Shown: piece by piece, positions 24,057-37,300 of the stretch
How the letters are laid out: each line of letters begins with the position of its first letter
How positions within the stretch are numbered: the stretch's first letter is position 1
From: Spisula solida
Taxonomy: Eukaryota > Mollusca > Bivalvia > Venerida > Mactridae
Direction: 5' to 3'
DNA: 64,000 nt
Assembly (NCBI GenBank): GCA_947247005.1
Contig: OX365952.1
Coordinates: forward strand, 29,204,222-29,268,221
Notes under the pieces: model-generated
The model's input: the letters and a program-made list of their open reading frames with translations, nothing else
Told to the model about the DNA's origin: nothing
Database searches by the model: none
Made by a program: the position numbers and the translations under genes

Positions 24057-26090
24057 AGTATAACCCAATAGAACAGAAATGGGAGAACATCAAAAAGGTT
24101 TACCAGGAAGCTAGTGAAAAGACTATTGGATATCGCAAAAGAAACAACAAAGATTGGTTAACAGCAGATACAATGAAAGTAATAGAAGAAAGGGGAAAGC
24201 TAAAAGAAAAAGTCCTCAGCACCAGATCTACCAGACTGAGAGAACAAACACAGAAACTCTTTAATGAGAAAAATAAAGAAGTAAAGAACAGCGCAAGAAA
24301 TGACAAAAGGAAATACCTCGAGGAGCAAGCTGAGGAGGCAGAAAAGGCAGCAACAAGGGGAGATCTAAGCACAGTCTACAAGATCACAAAAACACTGTGT
24401 TGCAAGTCAAAACAACCACCCCCAGTGAAGGACCAGAATGGGAAAGTACTAACAACTAAAAGGGAACAGGCAACACGATGGGTTGAGCACTTCAAAGCTG
24501 TGCTTAACAGACCGGACCCTACAGTCTTATTTAAAGGTAAAACACAAATGGAAAACCTAGACATAAACACCAATCCACCATCAAAGGCAGAAATATCCAA
24601 AGCCATACAGTCACTGAAAACAGGCAAAGCTGCAGGCATTGATGGAATTCCGGCTGAACTACTTAAAGCAGATGTTAAAACAGCAACTGAAGAATTACAC
24701 AGTCTCCTCAACAACATCTGGGAAGAAGAAAATATTCCAAACGACTGGACAAAAGGTCTTATTGTAAAACTGGCTAAAAAGGTGATCTTGGTAACTGTGA
24801 CAATTGGAGAGGGATAACACTATTATCTGTCCCCAGTAAAGTTTTCTGTAGAATACTCTTAAACAGAATTAGTGAAGAATTAGACAAAACCTTGAGGCAA
24901 GAGCAAGCTGGATTCAGGAAAGGTACAGGTTGTGTAGACCAAATTTTTACCCAAAAGAACATCATAGAACAATGTCTTGAATGGAAGACACCCTTGTACC
25001 TAAACTTTATCGATTTCAAGAAAGCATTCGACAGCATAAATAGAGACATACTTTGGACAATTCTTTCATCATATGGAGTGCCTGAAAAGATAGTAACCCT
25101 CATTAAGTGCTTCTATACCAACTTTGAATGTGCAGTTCTACTTAACAACAATACTACAGATTGGTTTGCTGTCACTTCTGGGGTAAGACAGGGTTGTATC
25201 ATCTCACCCATCCTATTCCTAGTAGCCATCGATTGGATCTTGAAGAAAACACATAACCAAAGAAGAGGTATACCATGGTCCATGTTTACAACTCTAGAAG
25301 ACCTTGACTTCGCTGATAATATAGCACTCCTGTCATCCAAACTAGATCAAATGCAAGAAAAGACAAATCGCCTTAGCCGCTATGCAAGCCACGTTGGACT
25401 ACAAATCAACAACAAAAAGACTCAAGAAATGCATTTAATACCACACTCAATACAAGACTATATGCTGAAAACACCGAAATTGAACAGGTTGAAAACTTCA
25501 CCTACTTAGGCTCACTTGTCAGCACCACTGATCCAATATACAAAGATATAAAGAACAGATTATCAAAAGCACGATACGCATTCTACAGATTACGTCAAAT
25601 TTGGAAATCCAAGCAGTACAGCAGAAAAACAAAAATAAGAATATACAACAGCAACGTCAAGTCCTCTTTGCTGTATGGAAGCGAATGTTGGAGAGTAACC
25701 AAAGCAGACATGCATTTACTGTCAACTTTCCACCACAGCTGCCTGCGACAAATCTGCAGACTATTTTGGCCAAACAAAATATCCAACAAACAACTTCTCG
25801 ATCTGACAAAGTCCACCTGCATCACCCAACAAATATGACAGAGACGCTTTCGATGGTTAGGACATGTCTTCAGAATGCCAGGGTCAAACAATACTAAAGT
25901 AGCTCTTCGATGGACACCTCAGGGAAAGAGACTAAGAGGAAGACCGAAGACTACCTGGCGAAGAACAATAGAATCCGAGCAGAAAAAGAAGCGAAGAACA
26001 GGGCTGAATGGAGAAATCTTGTAGCGACCTTACGATCCGAAACGGATTGAAGAGGTTAACCTTTTAAACTGAGGAGGCACCAACGCCACC
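24057..26090 (+). mobile_element. RTE-like LINE, 5'-truncated, three or more frame disruptions
   Basis: Frame 1 (to 24817): pre-RT coiled region, then GKAAGIDGIPAELLKAD and NIPNDWTKGLIVKLAKK. A shift near 24778 continues NWRGITLLSVPSKVFCRILL. From 24892: EQAGFRKGTGCVDQIF, NFIDFKKAFDSINRD (RT block A), SGVRQGCIISPILF and LEDLDFADNIALLSS. The usual FADD box here reads FADN. Further shifts lead into VENFTYLGSLVSTTD (~25485), LYGSECWRVTKAD, RFRWLGHVFRMP (~25850) and a C-terminal AEWRNLVATLRSETD stop at ~26050. One TGA interrupts at 25836. No endonuclease domain remains. Confidence 0.88.
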
Positions 26091-26514
26091 ACCGGGTTTG
26101 GACAATTGCTCTTTGTACTTATTCTCTGAATAGTCGAGCCAAAAACGGGAACTGTTAGAATTTAGGGACAGCTTTGATAATTAAAGGATCATAATTCATG
26201 AGGTTTCTTAGTTGACAAACCACTGAAGGCCATGCTTTAGGAGGCCAAAATAACACATTATTTTCAAATTGAGCAAGCCAGTAGTTGTGGGCAAGTGTTT
26301 TTTCTCAAAGTTTTACCTTCTAACCACGAGTTCAAATTTTGCCTGAAATGATAGGGAGAGGAGAGCAAAAAACAAAAGAGCAAACTTGAATTCTTGTTCA
26401 ATTTTATTTTGATCCCAATATCATAAATCTCTAGTTCAGCATGCCTCAGTCATTTGAAAGTCAAACCAACAGTTACTGTACATGTGTCCTGTAAAATAAT
26501 ATAGCCTCTTGTAT
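26091..26514. other. Intergenic, possible LINE 3' tail then unassigned sequence
   Basis: The first ~60 bp (aggaggcaccaacgccacca) probably belong to the LINE 3'UTR. The rest shows no ORF or repeat that I recognise. Confidence 0.35.
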
Positions 26515-26516
26515 CA

Positions 26517-27262
26517 AAACAAGAGGGCCATGATGGCTCTAGATCGCTCACCTGAGTACCATGTCTACCTTTGTAAACATGTTCAAGCCCCGCCTCTGGC
26601 AGCCATTATTTTTCAACAAATCAACACAGAAATTAGGAATTTGGTAAAGGGTCACTCAATGAACATTCCTATGGAATGATATTGAAATCAGGCCAACAGT
26701 TTCTGAGAAGAAGATTTAAAAGGTTTCCTATATAGCCATAAAGTGGGAACTAGCCGCGTCCAAGGTTTTTTAACCATTAACATTAAAATTAGGAATTTGG
26801 TAGAGGGTCAGCCAAAAAACATTCATATGAAATTATATTGAAATCGAGCCAGCAGTTTCTGAGTAGAAGATTTTCAAAGTTTTCTATATAGTCATATATT
26901 AGAAATTAGCCCTGCCCCTGAGGGCCATGTTTCTTAAGCAATCAACGTAAAAATTATGAATTGTTAGAGGGCAACCAAAGGAAATTACTGTCAAATTATA
27001 TTGAAATCAGGCCAGCAGATTCTGAGAAGAAGATTTTCAAAGTTCTTATTGAGAAAACAAGCCCCGCCCATTGGCGGCCACGATTTTTTTATTGAATCAT
27101 GATAAAAATTAGGAATCTGACAGAGGACCCTCCTAGCATCATTCTAGTCAAGTTTCATCAAAATTGGCCCTGTTTTTTTATGAGGAGAAGACGTTTGAAA
27201 AAATTGTTGGCGACGGACGGACGCAATAGCTCACACTGAGCACTCTATGCTCAGGTGAGCAA
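26517..27262 (+). mobile_element. Double-hairpin element, core type A
   Basis: The 5' end is aacaagagggccatgatggc: hairpin agggcc-atgat-ggctct followed by gatcgctcacctgag. The 3' end is agctcacactgagca / tgctcaggtgagc (~27229-27260), a hairpin with a 5-nt loop, followed by aaaaaa. The core consists of ~155-bp related units with aattaggaatttggtagagg and tttctgagaagaagatt (26703, ~26858, ~27020). No coding capacity. Confidence 0.7.
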
Positions 27263-28719
27263 AAAAACATTCACCAGTGGGTCAATATAGGTCTAAATCA
27301 CTTACGTAAGTAAGATATCCCTATATATGTAAACAAGTGCAACACATGACTTCTAGGGCATATCTTACATTTATTGACGGGACAAGTTTAAGCCTATAGC
27401 CACAATTTGACATTTTTAGCTGAAATTGTATCACTTTATGCAAAATATGAAAGCAATTTGACAAGAAGTTCAAAACAGTTTAAAACATTTTGAAGATAAT
27501 CCAAAAATTAGACCTAGATTTAGTAGAAAGATCATTGCGACGATAATAAAATATTGGGCCAAAGTTTTTATCTCAAATGACCTAGTTTTTAACCCTATAC
27601 CAATTTTGGTCTAGATATATTAGAGATGGTTATTGTGACAAAGTTTCAAAACAATTACACCAACATTAAGACCTATAGTGTTTACACAGGCAAGTGTAAC
27701 TGGATGGAGCAGGGACGGAGGTGATTACTATTCCTATGAAGTTTCAAGACTGTATCTCAAGTACTTTTAAAGTAACGTGTGACACAAGTCAAAAAGAATC
27801 ATTTCAAACCTTGACTACTTATAAGCGATGGATCTAAATCAAACTACCTAAAACAATTTTTTAAAAATTATAAGCTCAAGTAATACTTGATGAATCTGAA
27901 TCAAAATACTACATATGCTGACTAATATTTTAATGTGTTTGATGACTGTAGCTCAAACACTTTTCAATCATGTGCAACCCAACATTTTGGACATACTGAA
28001 AGACAGGCAAAAATCAAAATTTCCCCCAAACTTTAGTGGGAGAAACAATAATAAATGATATACATACAGATCACTAATTACATAACTCATGTAATAAGCA
28101 TGGCCATTTCAATCACACACGCATGCAGGCACATACAAACATACATAACAGAAAATGTAAATTCTTTGTGTAATCCCTGAAATTATCAAAACTGAATGCA
28201 TGCGATATCCCATACAAACCTGTTTGCATGAAATAGCACATATAAACCTGAATGTAATAGATATTGTACTAGTTTTTCATCAAAAGTGTCTTCTTACAAG
28301 GGTTATTGTACAGTTTGGTGAGGACGAACACCATTATTGTCCAATGCATATCTAACTTATGCTCCGCCAACAATAAAACGATCACATGAGAGACAATGAT
28401 TATCAAAATCTATTCTGACACAATTCAAGAACAGATGTTTCGCATTTATAAAAATATAATTCTAATCTACAAACAAATCTTGGCCTAATGATCCTAAGAG
28501 ATTAACTAACTGTCCATTCATAGTTTTTACCATGCGAAATTTGATTGATTACACATCAAGAGTGCCCATGTGTTATAACACAACATAAAAGCTCATGATA
28601 CACATTTAATTTTCAACATTGGTGACAGATGATACAGGCTTGATGCACAAAGGTACATATCTGTGCATATCATTTGTCTTTTATTTTGAATGTTTCTGCT
28701 CAGCTAAAAACCTGTGAAA
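27263..28719. other. Intergenic, degenerate repeat text only
   Basis: 27450-27720 resembles a weak copy of the 145-bp 'gacctagattt' repeat and ends with tggatggagcagggacgg. 28090-28260 has catgcaggcacatacaaacatac-like simple text. No genes seen. Confidence 0.4.
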
Positions 28720-28724
28720 TCACC

Positions 28725-29178
28725 TTTGGGCTCTAGGTCGCTCACCTGTCGAACTTGACCTAGATTTCAAGTTGCAAAAAGATTAGGTCAAAATTGTGAC
28801 CTCTAGTGACTATACAAGGTCTTTCTACGATTTGACCTTGTGACCTAGTTTTAGACCCCAGATGACCCAATATCAAACTTGATCTAGATTTTGTTGAGAT
28901 GATCATTGTGACCGAATTTCATAAAGATTAGGTCAAAATTGTGACCTCTAATTACTACAAAAAGTTTTTCTATTATTTGACCTTGTGACCTAGTTTTTGA
29001 CCCCAGATGACCCAATATCGAACTTGGCCTAGATTTTGTTGTGATGATCATTGCAGCCAAGATTCATAAAGATTAAGCGAATATTGTGACCTCCAGTGTC
29101 TACACAAGCAAATTGTTGTCGGACGGACAAGAGTGATCACAAAAGCTCACACTCTGTCAATTTGTGACAGGTGAGCTA
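28725..29178 (+). mobile_element. Double-hairpin element, core type B (145-bp units), 5' end decayed
   Basis: It begins gggctctaggtcgctcacctg (28729) with the first hairpin arm lost. It runs through about three units of tgaccttgtgacctagtttt, each followed by aacttgacctagattttgtt, and ends cggacaagagtgatcacaaa, then agctcacactctgtcaatttgtgacaggtgagct (split here: hairpin arms tgtca/tgaca and agctcac/gtgagct). Confidence 0.65.
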
Positions 29179-29963
29179 AAAATAGACAATCCGTAAAAAT
29201 ATTTATTTTCAAACAGGTTCATATAAAAGACGCTTCTAACAGATCGTAAACTGTTTTGTGAATGTTAAGACAATGTATTTGGTTTATATTTGAATAACTG
29301 CTTGTATTATGATAAAATCCTTAACGAAATGACATATTTTCTAGTTTAAATATACATAATTCACATGGATATATTCATTGATATAATATTGTATTGTAGT
29401 GATACTTAATGGCATCTCAAATGCTCATAAAAAAATTGAAAACTGTTAAAGCCACTATTCGGCTGATGTATATAATTCAGGTTTCTTGTAATGCACAATA
29501 TAATTATGGCAAGCTTTATAAATGGTTCATAGTTTCGTTTCAATTGCTACTAATATTTAATACTGTCAAATCATTGAATTTAGATGAATTTTGCTCCCTG
29601 TTCTGGGGATTATTTAAAAATGATCGTTGGGGTGTAGATACATCATGAGGATTGAATTTTATGATATAGTTCAACAAAGACATGGATTAAAATTTAATAC
29701 CACAAACTTGATGATTTTTACAGTATTGCAGCATATTAATCCATGATGTGTGTTTTTACAATTTCCTAGCTCCATGTTTTATGCTTTAGGCAATCAGTTG
29801 CACAGATTTGTCATCGTTTTCGTCTAATTGACGATTTATGGCAATTATTTTCTGAGTAAATGTTTTGTACAAACAGTTTTCTTATAGCTCACAAAAGTGT
29901 CCGCTTACAAAAATTATGTACACTTTTTTAATGGAATCAGTGGGTGTGTCGTAGTATAACCAT

Positions 29964-30905
29964 GACAAGAGGGCCCATAGGGCCCTTGGTCGTTCACCTA
30001 TGCACATTGATTCAGAAGAACAATATTTTTTTTTGAAAGTTTTTCTTATGGGTTGCCATCAGAGTTCTGCATGGATTTTAATTCTTTTAGCTATTTTTAG
30101 AAAGGACAACCCAAGGAAAATTGTAACCCATTTAACATGAAATCCAACCAGTACTTTCAGAGAAGAAGATTTTAAAAGATTTTACTGTAGGTATATGGGG
30201 AAAAACAGCACCCCACTAACTGGCGGCCATGTTTTTTGAGGAATCAAGACAAAAATATCAATTTTGTAAGAGGGTCACTCAAAAACTATTTCTGTAAAAT
30301 TATTTTGAAATCTGGCCAGTGGTTGTTTTTTATGATTTTTCTAAAGATTTTCTTATCGGTTGCCATGGCAACCAGAGTTCTGCATGGATTATATTTCTTT
30401 TAGCTTTTTTAAGAAAGGACCACCCAAGGAACAATTTTACTAATTTATAGTGAAATCCAACCAGCACTTTCAGAAAAGAAGATTTTTAAAGATAATACTA
30501 TAGATACATGTATATAGGGGAAAACAGCGCCCCACCCACCGGTGGCCAGGTTTTTTGACGAATCAAGACAAAAATGTCAATTTTGTAAGAGGGTCACCCA
30601 ACAACTATAAATGTAAAATTATTTTGAAATCTGGCAAGCGGTTGATTTTTTATGATTTTTAAAAGATTTTCCTATTGGTTGCCATGGCAACTAGAGTTAA
30701 TAATAGATTACAATTATTTTAGCTATTTTTAGAAAGGACCACCCAAGGACCATTCTTGTGAAGTTTGGTTGAAATTGGTCAAGTGGTTTAGGAAGAGAAG
30801 TCGTTTGAAAGAATTGTTGATGCACGGACACGCACTGACGAAGGACGACGGACGAAGAGTGATCACTATAACTCACCTTTTTACTATGTGACAGGTGAGC
30901 TAAAA
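29964..30905 (+). mobile_element. Double-hairpin element, core type A
   Basis: The 5' hairpin agggccc-ata-gggccct is at 29970-29987, then tggtcgttcacct. Core: three units with ggttgccatggcaac (30058, 30358, 30677), aaaggacca.cccaagga and a gtggccatgttttttga variant (30220-30240; 30540). 3' tail gacgacggacgaagagtgatc (30843) and gtgacaggtgagctaaaaaa (30888). The left arm of the 3' hairpin has decayed to aactcacctttttac. Confidence 0.7.
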
Positions 30906-31111
30906 AAGCACATACACAACTGAATGCATGAAATAGCACATACGCAACTGTCCAAAGCTAGTTTGTATTATACCATTAAGGTAATCAGACACATTCAATA
31001 CATTTGCCCTACAATGATTTTTATGTTTCTGCTCAGCTAAATACCTGTGAAATCACCTAATAAACAGAATAGACACCGAATGCCCGGAACAGAAGATATA
31101 ACCAGGGTACA

Positions 31112-31290
31112 TGTATATGTCAATGTAACATCAGGCTCCCAGGGTACTTCATGTATGTCCACGTAACATCAGGCTCCCAGGGTTCTTCATGTATGTCAAT
31201 GTAACATCAGGCTCCCAGGGTACTTCATGTATGTCCATGTAATATCAGGCTCCCAGGGTTCTTCATGTATGTCCATGTAACATCAAGAAG
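31112..31290. repeat. 38-bp minisatellite in the ENTPD 3' flank/3'UTR
   Basis: aggctcccagg recurs at 31133, 31171, 31209 and 31247, exactly 38 bp apart, within units catgtatgtccatgtaacat + caggctcccagggttctt. It ends about 20 bp beyond the ENTPD stop codon (31308-31310, minus strand), so it is probably transcribed in the 3'UTR. Confidence 0.85.
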
Positions 31291-31307
31291 CCACATGTAC
31301 TCAGATT

Positions 31308-34300
31308 CTAAGGGTATGTGTAATCATTCATCAATCTGACTCCTTGTTCGACTTGATCAACATCTGTCATAAAGTATGACATAGAAGGTACTCGACTCAT
31401 ATCTGATCGAGGTAACTTTGATGAGCATAGTTTCAGTCTTCGAACATAAATTATGATAGCCATAACAACAACAACAAAACAAATAACAAGTAGATATTCA
31501 TTATATATGATATGTGATGATGACAACCAACTTGGTTTGAATTTAGAAATTCCAAACTGCTCAACCTCCCTGAAAAATAAAAAGTTTTAACTTGTTAGTT
31601 CTTTTTAAATGAGAGGATCGTGATGGCCAATAATAGCTCAATTGAGTCAATGGCTCAAAAAAAGAACTGAGATTGTATGATGATACAAGTATTGTGCAAG
31701 TTAGGTAAAATTAAATCATAAATGATACAAATATCCAGCAGACGAGACTTAACTAGCCAATTTCTGAGTTCATAATTGTGAAAAATAGACGGATTAAGCT
31801 GATTCAAGAAATTAAAAGATAATATGATGATATAAGTTGAATGTAACTCTTGTAACAAGAGACGTCAGAGAGGGGTGATGCTCCCTATGAGGTGTTTGTC
31901 ACAGAAAATATACCCCAAAAATATACAATAAAGAGTTATGGATCATTGACACTGCACTATAACTTCTTGAGATTTATTTAACTATGAAGTTTCAAATTGA
32001 TATATCCAATATTGTATGAGTTATGACATGGACTTAAATTAAGTATGGAAAAGTACAATTGGGAATAACTCCATAAATATGCAATAAAGAGTTATGGTTC
32101 TTGGGCACTGGACCCTCGCAATGAGATCTGTTATGGTTCTTGGGCACTGCACATCCCCCAAATGAGATATATTCACCTAGGCAGTTTCAAATTGATATCT
32201 CCAATACTGTATGAGTTATGGCCTAAAAAAGAATGGAGTATGAAAAATAAAGAGTTATGGTTCTTGGGCACAGCACATCCTTGCAATGAGATCTGTTAAC
32301 CTACGAAGTTTCAAATTGATATATCTAATACTCTTTATGGCCCGGACAATAATTAAGTGTGAAAAATTACAAAAGGGAATAACTCCAAAAATATGCATGG
32401 AAGAGTTATAGTTCTTCCCTCAAAGAGATCTATGCACATGGACTATATACATTGAAAGAAGAAAGTATTTTACAACATAAACTGTCACCGCAAAATTAAG
32501 ATACTTAATGTATTGAAGTTTCTAACTTACCTGAGCGGTAAATAACGTGTTCTATGGATGAGAGCTCCAAGAGTCCACTGTACATCTCTATTATTGATGA
32601 ACTGTACGGACTGTAAGGCTTTGTAGGATTCTGGAAATTTCAGTCCTTTGTGAATGACAGTTGTCAACCAGGCTGACTTGAAGCATTCCATTCTATAAAA
32701 TACAAACAAACAATCAAATAAGCAAGTATTATATTGATCTTGATTAGTTATGCTGTTGAAGGTCACCTTGACATTAAAATAAACAAGAAATATGTTTCTA
32801 CAACATGAATGCTGCACATGCCAACTTGTCACTTACATTCACATTAATATTAAACTATGACCAACTGACCTCAATATAAATAGGGGTTCATATGAATGTG
32901 CATCCATAGATCAATGGTCAGCGCGCTTGCTGTCTAATCTGGCTACCTGGGTTCAAACACGGATGGAGGCACTCATATGCCTGCCATATTTACAGCAGAA
33001 AGATGAGTGGCAAATAAAGGCTATGCTCGGCATTTAAAAAAACAACGAAAAACAATAGATAATACACACATGAAATTTGAAGATTCTTGGTCAAAGCGTT
33101 TCATGATACTGATCGGAAATCATTTTTCATGTCAAGGTCACCCTGAAATCAGTGACTTCAAAATCATTAGGGGTGATCTAGTACATGACATTGCCTAGAC
33201 TAATCCACACAAAGTTTTTGGCCAATGCATTCTTGAGTTATTGATCAGAAACCAAATTGTCTACAAACTGACCAAAGAACATTAGCAAAACAATATCAAC
33301 AAAAGTCAATGTAGATCACTAAATGACCTGCAACAGCTCATCAGTGAGCTAACTGTGGGTAGGTGAGCTAACTGTGGGCAGGTGAGCTAACTGTGGGCAG
33401 GTGAGCTAACTGTGGGCAGGTGAGCTAACTGTGGGCTGGTGAGCTAACTGTGGGCAGGTGAGCTAACTGTGGGCAGATGAGCTAACTGTGGGTAGGTGAG
33501 CTAACTGTGGGCAGGTGAGCTAACTGTGGGCAGGTGAGCTAACAATATAGTTAACATACTTAAAGCGTTCATCATCAGCTTTCTTGTACAATCCTTTCTT
33601 GTACCTGTCCTGTAACATGGGCCATTTCTTCTCACAAAAATCCTGTAATACAAACACATACTATAAGCTTACACAGTATAGATTATATTATGTCAAACAT
33701 GAGCAAGGGCTAACACAGAATATATTATGCTATATCAAACCTGAGCAAGGGCTTACACAGAATAGATTATGTTATGTCAAACATGAACAAGGGCTTACAC
33801 AGAATAGATTATGTTATGTCAAACATGAGCAAGGGCTTACACAGAATAGATTATGTTATGTCAAACATGAGCAAGGGCTTACACAGAATAGATTATGTTA
33901 TGTCAAACGTGATCAAGAGCTTAGTAAATACACAGTATATACCTCTGTCTCATAATTTCGTGCCTTCTCCTGAAATTTGTGCCTGGTTAATTTCAGATCT
34001 AATATATGCGCTGCGTTATATTTTTACTAAAATAACCCCAAATAATATTCACAAAAATGGCCTGTATCAATTGGGGCAGTCATTTTGGACGACTCGTCAT
34101 TGTTGTCACCTTGACGACGAGGAACAATGCGGGTTTTGCTTAAATTCAAATTGGGATTCTTCAACTGGTGTTAATTGTTTTGCATGCCATTTTTATTACG
34201 CATTTTATTTAGCGCCACAGTTTGTTACACTCAAAATGAAAACAGATTATGATGAGTACTACTCCAAATTTATTTAATTTAAACACAAATACAAAAATTT

Positions 34301-37300
34301 ACTCCATGGGGCCCCAGTACAGACAAGTTTTTAAGGAGGCACGGATTTCATGGTTACCAGTCAACAGGATTCAGAGCACCGACCTAGACATACAAAAGCA
34401 ATAATTTTATGTATTTTCATAATCATTTTGTCATTGTTCTTGTTTTTATTTGTTAAGTTAACAATTTTTCTTCCGAGATTGGTGAAGATAATTTTTGAAC
34501 CTATATGCACAAGTGCGCATGCGCCGATGAAACTGTTAAGAGGCACGGATATACGAGACAGCAGTATACATTATGCTATGCCAAACGTGATCAAGAGCTT
34601 ACACAGTATACATTATGCTATGCCAAACATGAGCAAGGCCTTACACAGTATACATTATGCTATGCCAAACGAGATCAAGGCCTTACACAGTATACATTAT
34701 GCTATGTCAAACGTGATCAAGAGCTTACACAGTATACATTATGCTATGTCAAACGTGATCAAGGCCTTACACAGTATACATTATGCTATGTCAAACGTGA
34801 TCAAGAGCTTACACAGTATACATTATGTTATGTCAAACGTGATCAAGAGCTTACACAGTATACATTATGTTATGTCAAACGTGATCAAGAGCTTACACAG
34901 TATACATTGTTATGTCAAACGTGATCAAGGGCTTACACAGTATACATTATGTTATGTCAAACGTGATCAAGGGCTTACACAGTATACATTATGTTATGTC
35001 AACCGTGATCAAGAGCTTACAAAGTATACATTATGTTATGTCAAATGTGATCAAGAGCTTACAAAGTATACATTATGTTATGTCAAACGTGATCAAGAGC
35101 TTATAAAGTATACATAGATTCAAGCACAAATTTATATAAAGTACTAGAAATGTGTCCATGGAACACAGATGTCCCCTTTTGCGATTTGACCATGTCAAGG
35201 GTCATAACTCGAAGGCACAAGCTGACTTATATTCCAACAAAATTTGAAGACTGTAGCACAAATACTTTTATAGAGTTACGAGAGACACAAGCAAAATATC
35301 ATCATTTCAAGGGCAACAACTCTGATTATACTGGTTGGATCCAAATAAAATATAGAGGTGCACAACAAATGCTGATCGCTAACATTCCTATGAAGTTTGA
35401 AGACTGCAGCTCAATTAATTTTCAATTTACAGACAACACAAGTCGTATTTAATCAAATTTCATCATTTTAAGGGCAACTACTCTGCTAACACTGGTCAGA
35501 TCTAAATAAAAATACATAGGTGCACAACAACTCATGCTGACTTTTATTCCTATGAAGTTTGACTGTAGCACAATTACTTTCAAGTTACAGACAACATCAT
35601 TTTGAGACTGACACATGGACAGATAGACTCTCAGTATAAAAACTCAAGAGTAGTATCCTTGAGAAAATTGGAAAATCATATGTACACTAGATGGGTTTTT
35701 GACACAAAAATGTTTGTCTAACACCAAGGACCATAACAGCAAAATTATCTGAATTTAAATACCTAATATGCACAACTAGGCATGGTACCAAGTATTCATT
35801 TGAAGTTTCATTGAAAGTCAACTGATGGTTGAGGATCTAGCATGAACAAACTTTATTACATCCATCCAGACAGATGTCCAGCACAAAATCAACATGTCTG
35901 TCAGACTGTATGTGGGAGACATTATTGGCATTTTTATGTCACTAAGTTCATAATGTCTCACCTTGGCTTGAGCATCAAAGACGTCATGTTCATAAACACC
36001 ACCAATTCTATAAACATCCTCCATTGTATACCAGAATTCTGAGAAACCATAAAATTCACTGTTTTTAAATGATATTGGTGGCTGATGGACACCATTCATT
36101 GAACATGGATCTACAGTACAAGGCTGAGATAAGTTTAATAAGACAACTAAAGATTCTTGACACTTGTGGTAATCTCCTGTCCCTGTAAATGAGACTTCAA
36201 CTTTATCTATATAAGAATGCCTTGCTGGTAAGGTAAGTCCTTTCTGAAGGCACGGATCTTCGATGTTTTTGTACGGTTCCCTTGAAGATGGTGGTGCTTG
36301 TTGTGGTTTAGCTCCTGTTGCTGCTGCCTGCACACCTTGTTGTCTGACAGGAATCTCTGCTGATTTCACAGAAACTGCTTCTTGTTCAACAGATTCTCTT
36401 ACTTTAAGTGCTCGGTTTGTGATGTTAAACAATCTGTAGGAACAATATATAGAATACAGAGAAAGCTAAACATAGAAACACACAGTTCTTTATGATGTAC
36501 AATAAAGGTCACAAGTCATCCCCTACCACCAAGCTGTCTGATGATGGATAATTTATATAAATCTTATAATATGAATGCAAAAGTGGCTATTTTGAATGGT
36601 ATCAATAAATATATGAAATACTATCAGAAGTTTTATACAGTCTCATTAACTCTCATTATCTACAACTTGCTTATATCAAATTTCAAGATTGTGACCACTA
36701 ATGTGTTCACATTGTTTACTTCTATTTGACCAAGTGACCAATTTTTCTTTAATCCCAGATGACCCCATATATCGAACTTTATTAGAGATTGTATAGAGAT
36801 GACCATTATGATCAAGTTTCATGAAGATTAGGCCAAAATTGTGGCCTATATGGTGTTCACAAGCAATTATTATGGAAGGCTGACAAACAACAAACGAAGA
36901 CTGATCACCACAGCTTACCTTGTCACTATGTGATAAGCAAACCCAAATGAAATGCACTTCTACTAATGAGATCCATCCAACTATAAAGTTTCATGATAGC
37001 TTTTATACTTTCTGAGTTATGCACCAGACAGCCAGATGGAAGGGTGGACAAAAGGGGCAACTATATGCTACCGCCTTCAGGGAACATCAAAAACTGCATG
37101 CATGTTATACAGAGAACATAGAGTGCAGGGTACTACTTACTGTTTTGCATACACTTCAGGTTTTTCCACAGTCGGCTTAAGAATATCCATTGACCTCTTT
37201 AAGCGTTGTCTAGATACGAGTGTTTGTTTTATTTTTGATACAAGTAACTGTTCATATCTCTCCCGTGCCTCATTAGCACCATAACCTGAAATATAACATC

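Noticed and set aside
29409..29648. 79-codon plus-strand ORF
   Set aside because: It has no recognisable motif, no splice context and the AT-rich composition of its surroundings; it is probably a chance ORF.
32905..32972. Functional tRNA gene
   Set aside because: The T-stem has two mismatches, the anticodon arm does not fold and the acceptor is only five pairs, so it was kept only as a SINE-like fragment.
33342..33543. Regular short repeats suggesting a CRISPR array
   Set aside because: Units are contiguous with no unique spacers, and the genome is eukaryotic.
33584..35117. Long plus-strand ORFs with repeats such as ..YVKRDQELTQYTLC..
   Set aside because: They are translations of the 42-bp minisatellite. 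The unit is a multiple of three and stop-free in several frames, and the region is intronic to a well-supported minus-strand gene.
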